Shown one piece after another: positions 21,590-33,989 of a stretch of 64,000 bases of DNA (position 1 is its first letter; each line of letters begins with the position of its first letter). The stretch is from the NCBI GenBank assembly GCA_032622095.1, contig CP136065.1, forward strand, positions 55,359,949 through 55,423,948. Reading direction: 5' to 3'. A model generated the notes under the pieces. That model made no database searches. It had not been told where the DNA came from and saw nothing but the letters and a program-made list of their open reading frames with translations. Made by a program: the position numbers and the translations under genes. This stretch comes from Siphonodentalium dalli. Taxonomy: Eukaryota; Mollusca; Scaphopoda; Gadilida; Siphonodentaliidae.

Positions 21590-22019
21590 TACCGTTATGC
21601 GTGCAGCCATAAAGTCTGGATTCTTACTGCTTATCTTTAACATACGTTGGGTTAACATAACACGCAGTAAGGTAGTCACGAATAGTAGCCTGTGTGGAAG
21701 AAAGCGGAACACAACCCACGTAGAAATTTCTTGATTTCGTGTGGTTTCCGTTTGGTGGGATGATCGAGCTCTGTTTGTCATTTCGAGACTCACCCATGCT
21801 CACAGGTATCGAATTATACGACTGAGCCAGTGATTTCTGGCGAGCAGGTGTTGACGTGGCTTGTGGTGAACGAGGAACACTGTTGATGAAACTCTCATGC
21901 ACCGAAGATGGTGTCGGAGAAGGAACGCTGCGTTTATTCCTCACATCACAGTTTACGTCGGCTTTGTTTACGTTGATCGGTGAGTAATTCATTATGGAAT
22001 GCGCAACACATCGGTTCAC
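21590..22019 (-). pseudogene. LINE 1 ORF1-like region
   Basis: Just upstream of the endonuclease, the minus strand encodes a Ser/Pro/Asn-rich stretch followed by RNFYVGCVPLSSTQATIRDY (about 21660-21725) and, after frame changes, MAARITVPV and ICSPDFWPQDMYCREW (about 21540-21610). This looks like the RNA-binding ORF1-type protein of the same element. The same order appears in the relic at 5484-5700. Confidence 0.6.
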
Positions 22020-22290
22020 GTGTGTAGCAAGAGAGTTGAATTTGTAACATGGAGTGGTGACGCGGGGGACACTTGCAGGGACGTGAATATATGGTATTTT
22101 GTTATGGCGGAGTTTTTCAACCTATAGTCTGCACCCCACCAAATTCCCAACTCTGGTGAAAACTTAATTGCCCACTTTAGTTTTGCAATATTCTACTTGC
22201 TACCTCATTATTGTTCAACAGATATTAGGAAAAAGACCTATATAATTAAATCGCTTGGGATAATCCTGTTGTAACCGAGTCCACTATATA
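22020..22290. other. Sequence between the two LINEs
   Basis: Probably the 5' UTR of LINE 1 plus the insertion flank of LINE 2. Nothing else recognised. Confidence 0.35.
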
Positions 22291-22295
22291 GCTGG

Positions 22296-22322
22296 TAGGA
22301 TAGGATAGGATAGGATAGGATA
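22296..22322. repeat. (TAGGA)n microsatellite, likely LINE 2 tail
   Basis: Five TAGGA units, read as (TATCC)n on the minus strand. Their position at the 3' end of the minus-strand LINE 2 suggests they are the element's microsatellite-type 3' tail, as used by several non-LTR clades instead of poly-A. Confidence 0.65.
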
Positions 22323-23180
22323 TTTCAATATACACATATTAATGCATAATACATTTGACAAATATTATATTGAATATTTGAGGGGGTGGCATAGTCAGAC
22401 TAGACTGTCTTACTGCCACCCCCTTAAAGAAGAAAAGATGTTACGATAGGCGGTCAAGATTTCTTGTACAATGCACGGCTATATAATTATGTATCACACA
22501 ATGGTTACATTTAACTGGGTTATATACATGGAGGGTATACGTCTAGATAAATCGCTTATTGATTACTCGATGGTTTGTCTCTTTCTTGTCAGTGGGATGT
22601 TCCTTGAAAGTCGAGTAGGAATGTGCTGAGTGAGGTTGAGGATTGCGATATAGGGGAAGTCACTTATTGACGAGCTACCACACAGTCGGGACATCTTTGA
22701 TTGTTGCATTTAATTGTTGCAGCATATTTTTTAATGCAATCGGCATGTAAACGCCGTTTGAATGTGTGTCTGGATTGGTATGATGTAAATTCGTTATCTA
22801 AGTTGTTCCATATAGTTGGAAAAGAATGGAATGGTAGTTGTTGGGACCAAGATGTTTTTGTTTTTGTTTTAAATAGTGGGTGCTTTTGCCGGGTGTCTGG
22901 TCCGGTTTTGCGTTTGGTAAACATGTCGGTGAATGATTCTATTAAGCGCATATGATACCAACCATCCATGAAAACAGCCGCTTGTACTTTGTGGATGTCA
23001 TAGATTTTGAGTATATTTTCTTTTTTAAAGAGAGGTTCTGTGTGGCTTCTATATTTCTTATTACATAAAACTCGTATCGCGCGTTTTTGAAGCATGAAGA
23101 TTGTTTTGACCGCAGGGACGTGTCCCCATATTTGAACACCGTAGACGAGATGGCTTTGTATTAGAGCATAATATAATGTT
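22323..23180 (-). pseudogene. LINE 2 C-terminal part and 3' UTR
   Basis: The minus-strand frame at 22664-23180 has LYYALIQSHLVYGVQIWG, MLQKRAIRVL and KTSWSQQLPF, the conserved post-polymerase region of CR1/Jockey-like non-LTR elements. The stop is at 22664, followed by ~340 bp of 3' UTR to the (TATCC)n tail. The frame continues upstream past the MITE at 23185-23680, since the residues before the MITE (FFPGSAL) and after it (TLYYAL) join naturally. Confidence 0.85.
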
Positions 23181-23184
23181 TTAA

Positions 23185-23680
23185 AGGTACGGTTGGCCTT
23201 GGCGGTGGGTATCCTGTAAAAATATTTCCACCCGTCAAAAACCGCCACAAACAGAAAGAACATCAAAATGTAGACAGACTTTGTCCGTATACAAATAAGA
23301 AATATCGCATAAACAGTATGTTATTGTCATTTGTTTGACCATTGTTATGTAAACAAAAGCATAAAAAGTAACTTTTCTGGTGTTTGTTTATATTATGATG
23401 GTAAACATAAAGAGCGTTCTTTGTTGGTGAATACCTGATATGGAACTAATAAAGAGCGTTTATGCCATATGTGTGTGATTAGCCAGTAGCATTGTGCTGT
23501 CGTCTGTAACACAATCAGGCTCTTGCTTAGGTAAAATATAGTAGGTCTTTATGATAACATGCTGTTTACGCGATGGTCATGGTATATATGAACGGAATTG
23601 TATGCGTTTTAATTTGTTTTTCTGTTTACGGTGTTTGGAACAAATATGAATATTTTCGACAATTAAGGCCGCACGTGCCT
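23185..23680 (+). mobile_element. TTAA-flanked MITE, copy 2 (inside LINE 2)
   Basis: A 496 bp copy flanked by TTAA (23181-23184, 23681-23684), differing from copy 1 at only a handful of positions by eye (for example GGC for GGT near the start and two extra T near the end). It interrupts the LINE 2 coding region and, like copy 1, donates a false ATG leader to the downstream half. Confidence 0.9.
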
Positions 23681-23684
23681 TTAA

Positions 23685-24118
23685 GTGCGCTACCAGGAAA
23701 GAAGTGTTTAACGTTATTGATGTGGTATATGGCATTCACCATTTTAGAACAAACAGAGGACACATGTTTTTTGAAAGTCAGGTTTTCATCTATATGGATT
23801 CCTAAGAATTTTGTGGAGGATTCGTGCTCAAGATTTCCTATCTTGTTTAGTTCCTTATTATTTAAGTAAACCTTTATAAAGTTCCATTTGTCATCATTGT
23901 TCTCTGGGTGTATTAGCAAATAGTTGCTTTTTTAGTATTGATCACTAACTTATTGCTACAGCACCAAGCAAATATGTTGCGTAACTCATTATTCACATAA
24001 CTTTCTACAAGGATGCCATTTTGTCCACCAGTTACTAGAGTCGTATCGTCCGCGTATGATAAGATATCCATGGTTGTCGAATTTTGACATATCGTTAACG
24101 TAAATTAAGAAAATTATG
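23685..24118 (-). pseudogene. LINE 2 reverse transcriptase fragment
   Basis: The minus strand reads IFLIYVNDMSKFDN, then MDILSYADDTTLV (catalytic YADD, about 24050), NELRNIFAWC, KLVINTKK and, after a one-base loss in an A run near 23930, STKFLGIHIDENLTFKKHV. The polymerase begins abruptly at about 24118, so the element is 5'-truncated. Frameshifts plus the MITE make it inactive. Confidence 0.85.
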
Positions 24119-24119
24119 G

Positions 24120-24490
24120 TTTACTTCGAAGGAAACCTGGACTAACATTAGATGTACCTGTACAGTATATGGCAATATCGTTCGAAGAAATTTCACAAAC
24201 AAATCATTTAACGAGGAACATGATGTGATATTGCCTACATTATTACAGTTTGTTGATCAATGTCATTCCGGTGGCATCCAATGAACTCGAGACAATATGT
24301 CTGCGGTTGCTTGATTGCTTAGGTGTGGTCAACCATCTTAAAGAAAGTGGTTATGCTAACCATCGGCTGGTATAAAACGTTGAGAGGACAAGGTGATAAT
24401 TTTATATTGTTTATACGCGGACGTCACCTTTCGTCATGTGTAATATATACATACATGTATTACGTATCCTGATACTTTCATGATAACCAA
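24120..24490. other. Unannotated DNA
   Basis: No gene or repeat recognised between the LINE 2 truncation point and the CAT microsatellite. Confidence 0.4.
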
Positions 24491-24493
24491 ATC

Positions 24494-24629
24494 ATGGTCG
24501 TATTCATCACCATCGTCATCATCATCATCATTATCATCATCATTATCATCGTCATCGCATTGTCACCATCATCATTATCATCGTCATCGCATTGTCACCA
24601 TCATCATTATCATCGTTCTGCTATCGTTA
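24494..24629. repeat. (CAT/ATC)n microsatellite, left part
   Basis: Imperfect CAT, CGT and TAT triplets, with a ~38 bp unit (ATTATCATCGTCATCGCATT) present twice. The array is cut by MITE copy 3 and resumes at 25135-25180. Confidence 0.85.
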
Positions 24630-24633
24630 TTAA

Positions 24634-25130
24634 AGGTACGGTTGGCCTTGGCGGTGTGTATCCTGTAAAAATATTTCCACCCGTCAAAAACCGCCACAAA
24701 CAGAAAGAACATCAAAATGTAGACAGACTTTGTCCGTACACAAATAAGAAATATCGCATAAACAGTATGTTATTGTCATTTGTTTGACCATTGTTATGTA
24801 AACAAAAGCATAAAAAGTTACTTTTCTGGCGTTTGTTTATATTATGATGGTAAACATAAAGAGCGTTCTTTGTTGGTGAATTCCTGATATGGAACAAATA
24901 AAGAGCGTTTATGCCATTTTTGTGTGATTCGCCAGTAGCATTGTGCTGTCTTCTGTAACACAATCAGGCTCCTCTTGCTTTGGTAAAATATAGTAGGTCT
25001 TTATGATAACATGCTGTTTATGCGATAGCCATGGTATATATGAACGAAACTGTATGCATTTTAATGTTTTTCTGTTTACGGTGATTGGAACAAATATGAA
25101 TATTTTCGACAACTAAGGCCTCATGTGCCT
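24634..25130 (+). mobile_element. TTAA-flanked MITE, copy 3
   Basis: A 497 bp copy flanked by TTAA (24630-24633, 25131-25134) inserted in a CAT microsatellite. It is visibly more diverged than copies 1 and 2 (for example CCTCATGTGCCT at the 3' end and a CTC insertion), so it probably inserted earlier or comes from another subfamily. Confidence 0.9.
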
Positions 25131-25134
25131 TTAA

Positions 25135-25180
25135 CACCAACATCATCTTCGTTATCATCTTCGTCGTCATCATCGCATGC
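25135..25180. repeat. CAT microsatellite, right part
   Basis: Continuation of the triplet array interrupted by MITE copy 3 (CATCATCTTCGTTATCATC and similar). Confidence 0.75.
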
Positions 25181-26279
25181 CCGTCCTGTCCGTTGTATGT
25201 GGAATTTTATTACTGTAAAGTATACTTGAGTGGATATGCAGAGCAATCGAGTTGCAATTGGTGGCTTAATGTATACTCAGATACCACAGTAAGTGGTAAC
25301 TAGGTTAACAAAGCATCTACTTTGTCATGTTGGACTGCATGTCAGTGCATGCTTATTGAATATCGACGAGCAGAAATAGCGAGAAAGAATAAGACCTTGT
25401 TAGCCGCCGCCTGAAGTACACGTAATAGTGTTTGAAAGTGGATAAAATTAAGTTAAGTATAAATATCAGCCAACTCATTAGCAACACAGCCCAGTTAGTG
25501 CACAATATAAGGGTCCAACCCGATGATGCATACATTGTTCTGTATCACTAGACATATACCTACTAAGAATTGACGCAACAGTAAAGACAGTACACAACTA
25601 TAGGTGTTATAATTCAAGTAGAGTGATGATTCTTAATTAATCTTTGATAAATATGTTGATTGGAAAACATTTACATAACAAACTTGTTCCGACCTGGAAC
25701 CACCAACCCACCTCATTTTGAACCGTTTTGGCGGAAAAGCTGACAATTTGGCATTATTTGTATGGATTGAGGCTTATAAAGAGGATATTATGGCGTAACT
25801 TATACATGTACACGTACTTGACTTAAATTTTATATATATTTGCGAATGCCTGTCCGATATATACATTACCGGGGCATCTATAGGGCTCCGATAAAATGTT
25901 ACAAGTAAGATAATGGTACAGGTTAAACATTTCTAAAATGATGCTGTCGTAGTAAGGATGGACAAGGGGAGACACCAATTTCGATGGAAATATTTTTGTC
26001 GCCGATTTCAATCAAACAATAATAATATATACAGCTATCTGCGTGATAAATCGTGTGGTGTGGTTTAACGATACCTATTGGTTCGGACCAATTCAGTGAT
26101 GGGGGTTGGGTGAGGGTCGGCAAAAAAACTTCTACCAAACTTATATATAGTCATCTCCGTGATACATGGAATCTTGTTTCATATAAAGAAACACAATTGA
26201 CCCATCCATGACATGAATGGATGTCTGAGGAGGGGCACATATATTGATAAAACATTTTTATCGCGGATTTCGTACAAAC
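25181..26279. other. Unannotated AT-rich DNA
   Basis: No coding region, hairpin or tandem repeat recognised. Confidence 0.4.
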
Positions 26280-26600
26280 TTATATATATCAGATTTATAT
26301 GAGTGTTCATTGCTTCAAATGTACGTGCGTCCTTCGGCGAGCTTGAACAAATTCTCAATTGTTATAGAAATGGCCATGTCTCGATCGGAATGGCACATTG
26401 AGATGTCACTCAACCCAGTTCCAGATTGAAAATCGGTCCTGATTTTCGCACGTCGGGGTTCAAACCCATGCGAACCTCGTCTAGCCCTGACTGCGATGAT
26501 CTTATCGACGACCTAACCACATGGGGACATCCTTATAATTGAGCCCCTTCATCGATAGTGGGGAAGCATATCAGTCTGAAGATGGGTTAGAATATTAGTC
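26280..26600 (-). repeat. tRNA-derived SINE-like repeat, copy 2
   Basis: Collinear with 880-1215, sharing AAATTCTCA, GAAATGGCCATGT, ATCGGAATG, GAAAATCGGTCC and the B-box complement GGGGTTCAAACCC. The A-box end is decayed (CCTAACCACATGGGGACATCC). The alignment continues beyond the tRNA-like head to AGTCTGAAGATGGGTT. Confidence 0.6.
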
Positions 26601-27184
26601 CAGGAACATTAGATTAAACTGGGGGATAGAACTGGAGAGATTTTGTTCAGAATGTGTAGGTGGATACGTTTAGAACATGTTCCATCTAAGTAGTGTACAT
26701 GATTCTTAAGCTGAGAGTTAAACATATTTAAGTCCATATCATCTTCGACAAGTACCGCTATCGTGACAAGGGAATCGTTGCCTGTCCCTTATGACAATTA
26801 TGAGCCACCATTACGATTAAAACTTATCGTGAGCTCATTTCAGTTAATCAAACTGCATGCCGAGTCAGCACGCATGCATTTTCCTCGCTGTAAGAATGTA
26901 GCAATAAACTTATATTAAGGGGATGGTAAAGTTTGGTCAAGATGGCCACCGCGGATTGCACCCTACCTCCAGATGATCAATAATTACTCACCGGCCATAG
27001 AATGGATAAACTTCATATTTTTCACACATAATAATCAATAATAAACAAAGATCTTGTCATTAGTAGAGAAATTTTAGCTGTTAGAATTTACTCGCGGTAG
27101 AGTGACAAAAAATCATGTCCCCAAACGGCGTTTCTCCAGTTCCAATGGTTAACTTTTTGTACAAACTGAACAGTCAAAATAGTC
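26601..27184. other. Unannotated DNA
   Basis: Nothing recognised. Confidence 0.4.
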
Positions 27185-27412
27185 CTATAATAATCTGGCT
27201 AGAGACAAGGAGACATCATTTTGAGGAAAAACAAGAACTTTCCCAAATACCATGCCTGTGAAAATAGTACTGTCATCCTGAATAATGGCAAAATGTCCTC
27301 CATTTGCATTGTTTACATTCTTAGGAACTATTTTTCTTGGTATGGTAGACCATACCATCCTAACATTATTTTGCGATAGCCGATACACAAGCCATGGGGG
27401 CGGGGCGGCCAT
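27185..27412 (-). CDS. Unrecognised 75-codon exon-like frame
   Basis: A minus-strand frame opens with ATGGCCGCCCCGCCCCCATGG, locally GC-rich like a genuine translation start, and encodes MAAPPPWLVYRLSQNN, then HFAIIQDDSTIFTGMVFGKV before a TAG. No known domain is recognised and no clear splice donor was found. It may be a small first exon or a chance frame. Confidence 0.25.
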   Translation of the reverse strand: MAAPPPWLVYRLSQNNVRMVWSTIPRKIVPKNVNNANGGHFAIIQDDSTIFTGMVFGKVLVFPQNDVSLSLARLL

Positions 27413-27430
27413 GATTACAAACAAACCCAT

Positions 27431-29920
27431 CCGTCAATACTAGAATACGATTACGAATGGAAATCGATCAGTATAGACAATCGCGCATGGGATCAAGCCT
27501 TTGATTATGCCCATCAATATATAAGGGTTATAAGCTATATGATTGTACCTGATAACCGACAATTTCTCGATTAATTTACATTCAAATGTTATTAAACGTA
27601 TTTTTAACACAATGTTTTTATCCCAGTGCACCAAAATAGAATTGATCGGAAGTGAACTCGCACAAGGAGTCCGTCGTAAAATATGACATATTTCGTCGGA
27701 ATACGGTACTTTCCTATTCATAAATATGTTTTTATATAGGCTATTTGATTTTAGAATAATACAATATTCTGAAACATGTAAGTTTTCTATTTATGTGATT
27801 TGCGTAATAATACGACATCTTGTAATCTCGCTTTCGACTATAGACTGGTAATTCTAAAAATAAAATATCAACATTTCCATCTGTAAACAGCACAAAACTT
27901 CACAAATCGTGGGTAATCAGCAACTAAATTAATTCCAACAACTTAAATAAACTGAAAGCATCGATTTCATATCATAAACTTGCCCGATTGCAGGATCGAA
28001 TTGCTTTTCTGGTCGATTTCCATGTACCTGCCGCGAATTAAAAAATGACAACAACATCATGAACATGTGTTTACAATAGAAATATGGCGACTGGCTCCCA
28101 AGAATAACTGACACGTTTTAGCGGACGTTTTTCAAACGATACAGTGAACATTAATCTAAAGCATAGCTCCTTGGCTCTTAACGGTATGTCACTTATCATA
28201 ATGAGCTGCCTAATGATACTGTTGAAGTTATAGTTTTTCACATTTGAATGCCAAAACAATGCCATAATATTGCAGATATACTCTGTTTCAAAGTCATTTT
28301 TCTGGTACAAAAAGCTTTTTAGCTCACATCTATTCGTGGCACCTCCTTTAACGATATATGCTCTATATATTATCTCTCTGTTGTTATATCTATTTATGTC
28401 TGCTTTTATGTGAAAAATACCAATTTTGTCAGCCCGTTTCCAGACATTTTTTATGAAACAGACTTTGCCATCCCCTTAACAGTACCGAACACATCGATCG
28501 TACTATTTCCGAGAACACATGGTCTGAATGACGTACAATCGTAAACATTAGTCTGCACCAAATAGCGAAATATAATTCGTATTTAAGAAAGAATTTATTG
28601 TTGCCAATTTGAATATGAAATTTATGTGAGTAAATGAGCAAAGTGTTCCACACCACGTTAAAGTATCCCGAAGGGAGCCTGTTTCAGATTGTTACTAATA
28701 AAGTATATAACCTTTTCGTTCACTCACATAGGTTGTTTGTTTTATGTCGAGTGGGATTGTCTTTGCTTGTCATATGGTTAATGCTGAATGTTAACTGGCG
28801 ACAGTCGTATAGCAGTGCAGACAACCCCATGTACGGTGCATTCACCAAGATGAACAACATATACATTTTGGGTTAATGTTTGGGGGTGAATTGTTGAGGG
28901 TTTCCAATGTCTGTCTCTGTCATTTGAAATATTCGAGAATTAAGCTTTTTGTTGATTTTTGACATGTATATACATACATATTAATATAAAGTTGCTTAGT
29001 GGCTTATTTTAAATGCAGTACTGAAAGATAATCAAGGTAGCAAACAGAGTAAAGACTGTTACCAATATCAATCAGTCAACCCGCAATATATTATATCGAG
29101 CCAAAGTCCTTGTCTTGTTGAATATTTGACATGTTAGGTGGCCGCTTTATGATATTTAATATTTTGACTTACAATGATTTTATAAGATTTCTAAATTAAC
29201 GGTAGTCAACTGGCTACATTGGTAACTATCTTAAATTAGCTTCAGTTGAATCTACAAGTGAGAAAGCTCTTATAAAGCATATATACGATGAATTTGAATG
29301 ATAAAGTTATTTTGCTCTTGGTTATACGTAGGTTTTATGAGTTTTAGGACGAAATTGTCTGAGATCTCGTCGCGATACTACCGACTATTTGGATATATAG
29401 TTATCCATGTGAAATATGTCTGGTTGACAATTTGTTTTTTGCAGTTTTGTAGTCGCTATTTTTTGGGAATTTTCAGCTCCTTGATGGGCAATCCCATCGC
29501 AGAATGCTATCGAAAATAATATAAATGATTTATGTATTTGGTTACCATGTATGTGTATACACATCTTAAACCATCTATATTCTGTATTATATTGTTGTTT
29601 TTGACAAGGCCAAAGAAGTGCTCAAAGATATGTTATGGACTTGTTCGGGTGCATGCAACTGCTACGTTAGTATTCAGACACTATGCCAACTGGAGGAATT
29701 TAGCATTCTGCTAACATAGCCGGAAATTTCGACCGTCCCACTTCATAGACAACATCGTCTGAACTACGCGCAACTAACGAAAACGATTTCGACACCGAGA
29801 GTCAATGCATTCAATTAATATATACTAATGACATTGTGTGTTGTCAATCTGGATATAATATATTTGTTAAAATAACTACTTTGAGCAAGATTATTCTCCA
29901 TTTCTAATAGTTTCTTTTTG
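27431..29920. other. 2.5 kb of unannotated AT-rich DNA
   Basis: I see only short unrelated frames on both strands, no repeats of note and no inverted structure. It may be intergenic or intronic. Confidence 0.4.
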
Positions 29921-29924
29921 ATCA

Positions 29925-30300
29925 CCATACTAGTCAGGAGGCAAGCACCCCCAAATTTTTTTTGCTAAACATTTTTAGTACCATATGCCAACATATCCTT
30001 GGTGGTGGAGTTTGGTCCGCTGATTAAAAAAAACATTGTTGGCAATTTTCTAATCCCATGTTAGAGGTCAAATGTCAAGGTCATATGTATAGGCGCCTTT
30101 CTGTCCTAGCCTGAATTTTTCAACATATAGCATATTTTTTTTATTTTTTAGTAAGAGCTATTGAGGAATGATGTATTGTACCAATGACCAGTGAGGCATG
30201 ATAATCTGAATGCTGATGTGTCTATGTTCTTGTGTGGTTTCCTTAGCAACCGTTGCTATGAAATTGTTTTTCCATAGCAACCAGCCTCAAACGATCGTTT
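29925..30300 (+). repeat. Dispersed repeat, inverted partner at 38440-38835
   Basis: AGTCAGGAGGCAAGC, TTAGTACCATATGCCAACA, TTGTTGGCAA, GTCAAGGTCA and the CCATAGCAACC block recur in reverse order and orientation at 38440-38835. They may be two copies of one family in opposite orientation or the ends of a larger structure. Confidence 0.65.
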
Positions 30301-30479
30301 TTGATCCATGTTATGGCATCTAATACTGGAAATATGCGAATAGTTATACTTTGTGATAATCTTGAGTGTGCGTGCATGAAAATACAAACATATAGAGCAC
30401 AACACGGTGAATAATGTGGAGTGTACAGGATGGCCCAACATAGTAGGCCTATGCTGTTACAATATCAAATTGGCTGCAA

Positions 30480-31420
30480 TTTGGCACTAAATGCCAATAG
30501 TGGGGGTCACTTAGGGGTTGAATCGTGACTTTAGTGACTAAAGCATGAAACTTTAAAGATAATTTGTTTATTCATAGGGAAAACGTTTTGGAGGGGGTGC
30601 CCGGGCGGAGTCCTGTGTCGGGATAAAATCGGGTTTCCATGGCAACGGCATAAAATATTTGGAGAAAAATTGAAAAAGGCCAAACTTAAGAACCAACAAA
30701 CCATGTGTTTGAAGAAATTGTGTTAACTTATAGTGCCAATAATGGTTCATCAAGCGGACTCAGTCACTTTGACATATATGGTCAAGGTCAATTGCTAAGG
30801 TCAAGGTCATTCGAAAAATGTGATATTTTGGTCTATTTTTTATAGTTTTCGCTACCCCAGGTGCGTTATTCATAAAAGCAATCGCTACAAAAAGTAGGCC
30901 GCAATCAGTGTTTAATTTGTTATATGATGCATTTGGCATAATACGGTCACTGTCACATGTGACAGCATTCAGTTGATACACAATCACATTTTAAGTACTT
31001 TTTATAGTATTTGTGGCAGTATATAAGTCACGATACATTACCCTTAAGAGACCATCAGACCAAAATAAATATGATTTTGTGACTTTAGTAACTAAAGCAT
31101 GAACCTGCATCATATGTGTTGCTTAGTTTTAGTGGAAAGTTTTTGGAGCTGGTGCCCAAGTGAGGGGTCGTGTGTCAGTAAGCAATATGGTTTCCATGGC
31201 AACGGCATCAAATACAATGTATTTGGAGAAAAGTTGAAAAAGTCCACCGTTGGCAATCCGATTAGCCTTGTGTTTTAAAACATTATGTGAACTGATAGTA
31301 CCATTAATGGTCAATCAAACGCATTAGGCCATAGGACATATATGGTCACAGTCAATGGCTAAGGTCAAGGTCATTGGAAATTTGATATACCTTTTATAAA
31401 CTTTCTCATATTCCACTTCC
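30480..31420 (+). repeat. ~555 bp tandem repeat, about 1.7 units
   Basis: GTGACTTTAGT-ACTAAAGCATGAA occurs at 30524 and 31079. Each is followed by a GGTGCCC block, GGTTTCCATGGCAACGGCAT, TTTGGAGAAAA-TTGAAAAAG, TATATGGTCA and AAGGTCAAGGTCATT. No gene is present. Confidence 0.75.
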
Positions 31421-31790
31421 ACTAGCGCATGTTCAAATACCCAAGCAAGCCATGGTATGATGGGATCTGCTACTAAATGACAATGGGGTATAGCAAAACA
31501 GCTGCGACATCAGGCAGTGTGCAATATTGTGAATATATTGAGTGGCCTATGGCACCATGGATTGAGGGAATATGATGCTTTGAGGCTTAGGATTTGGTGA
31601 AAAGGCTGCTGGCGTAATGTGAGGCCGCAGCCGTGGACTATTTATACAAGCTAGTCAATTAATGACTGTTGAGTCGCTCACACGAAATTCAATGCAAAGA
31701 CTGAGAAGACTCTGACTCTGAAGATCACGACAGTTAGTACATGTCGATATCAATTAAGAACAAGTAGTCCATTGAGCAGTGGGTGTCAAC
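31421..31790. other. Unannotated DNA
   Basis: Nothing recognised. Confidence 0.4.
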
Positions 31791-32710
31791 CTTGAAACTT
31801 TCAATTGCACGGCCGACCCCCCCCAACATAGTCCACATGAGGTCCCCTCCAACTGAAACAAACACACTCCCAAGTTTGTAAAATTCCCTTTGTTATCCCC
31901 CTTACATTGGAAGTGATGCCTCCAACCTGACATGTCCCCTTCCTTTTTTAATGGCCGACCCCATTCAAACATATTTGATTCCCAACTATTCATGGACCCT
32001 ACACACCAAAGCGACATTGTTTGACTGGTCGGACCCATTATAAAAAATCTAACCCAAGGACCTTCCAAACTATATATAGGCTAAAAAGGACTGATGGCTC
32101 TTTAAGATTAACCATTGAGGAAAATAGTTATGTCCCAGGCTCCGCCAGTATTGGATACCCAATTTGAACCAATAACCCCAATACCTCCTTACCAAATATA
32201 AGCAGAATAGGCCTGATGTTTCTTGATGTGTTTTATGAATTACTATAGAGGGAACGAGTTATGTCCCTTGGTCTACCCTTATTTGACCTGGTGACCCCAT
32301 TTGAACAAATCTGAATCACTGTCACACAATGACTATCCATACCAAATATAAGCTGAATATAGGTCGATGGTTCTTGATAAGAAGACATTTTAACAATTAT
32401 TATGGATAGAAAAGTTTTTTTCCTGGCTCCGCCCTTGTTGTATTCCTGTCACTCAATGACCATCCATACCAAATATAAGCTAGATAGCCCCGATGGTTCT
32501 TGAGATGTTTTAAGAATTAATATGGACGGAAAAGGCTTGAACCCTTTTTGACCCGGCGACCCAATTTGAACAAATCAGAAACCCAGTCACCTGGGGACCA
32601 TCCACAATATATATAACTCAATTCTGACTTGATATTCTTGAGAAGATATTGACGGGTGTGTAGTGGCGACTATTGCCACACTGGATACTTTGTCTCACGT
32701 GAGCTAAAAG
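31791..32710 (+). repeat. ~150 bp tandem repeat family, block 1
   Basis: Diverged units with GGCTCCGCC, TTTGACC-GGTGACCCCATTTGAACAAATCTGAA, CAGTCAC, CCATCCATACCAAATATAAGCT and GATGGTTCTTGA. The block closes with GACTATTGCCACACTGG and TGTCTCACGTGAGCTAAAA. The same family and ending appear at 44140-44640 and 46370-46937. Confidence 0.8.
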
Positions 32711-33985
32711 CCACCACCCTCATCTAGTTTCTCATATGTGACGGCCCGATAACAGAGGAATTTAGTTTTAATGGCATGACTGTCAGATTCACACTTGAGA
32801 GCAAAATTTATATCTCTGAATATACCAATATTTATAATTTAGATTGAAACTAGTTAGTTATAATACACCATGCAACATGGCTTTCACACACAGCAGATTT
32901 AATTCCAATTATAACTGCAATGCATTGTTTTGTTAACACTGGAGAATCATTGACATTGGAATATCATATGATGAAAACTGCTGGTTCTAGGGTGTGAGAA
33001 GGGATTTAGTTTTGTAAAGAGTAAAATCCAAGATGGCTGCCGGCAGCCATAATTTTGATCGAAAATCGTTCAAATTAGACAGCTCTCATCTACACCCGGT
33101 GTACGTGCCAAACCATGCAGACTGAATGGGAAAGTCATTTTCGCGTATTATGATATGGGAATATGTTTGTTTCTCATCGTAAATCAGACAACGTATGTAT
33201 ACGTCCACACGAAGCAGGAGTATTTACCCACCCACTGTCAGTTCTCCCAGATCAAACCATTTAATAATTTTTTGATTTTTCTCACTCAAATTGTCGAGAA
33301 CATCCATCCACTAGTATAGTTCCTGGCCTTCCAGGCTGCAAAAACAAATGCCGGTATATAGCTGAATCTGTCAACGAAGCATAGGGTTGAACAGAATTTA
33401 AAAAATCAGTGTCATTACGCCCCCGGTGTATTATATCCTACAGTTTCTTGGTAAGCTATATGCGCATGTGGGTTTTATTTATAGAATTGGGCTTTTTGGG
33501 ACGGATTAAAATTCGAACAGCGACCCAGAGGCCGAGTCCGGTAAAAGGTGTAGTTGGGAATTTCAATTTCGTTTATTGTCGTTTACATTATTATTTCATG
33601 CATCGGGCGTCTCTCGAGACATGCTTGATTGACCCATGGTCTGTTATTCGGATGCCAAGAAGTGCAAGGCGATTAATTCTAACGTGAATTCGTGCGTTAA
33701 CCATTAGCGCGCTGTGCGTTATTTGTTTCTATTGTTTTTTAACATGTTTTGTTGCATTGTTATTTGAACATCCTTCGTTTATTTTCACGTGACATAAATC
33801 GGAATGCTATCTATACTACTATTATACTGCACGGGGATTTGACGACTGTATAAGAAATTTAATTCGAACATGAATCCTACGAGGTGTTTGTTTATATCGG
33901 TGTTTAACATGTTATTTAATATCGTTTAGTGAACTTTTTCATTTAGTTATACGTGACAAATATCGGCATATTATATTCTAAATGA
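32711..33985. other. Unannotated DNA with one dispersed motif
   Basis: AAAATCCAAGATGGCTGCCGGCAGCCAT near 33024 resembles motifs at about 51000 and 56070, a dispersed repeat around a GGCCGCC/GGCTGCC palindrome. No gene recognised. Confidence 0.4.
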
Positions 33986-33989
33986 ATTG

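Noticed and set aside
24494-24668. His-rich or Ser-rich peptide frames
   Set aside because: Produced by the CAT/ATC triplet microsatellite.
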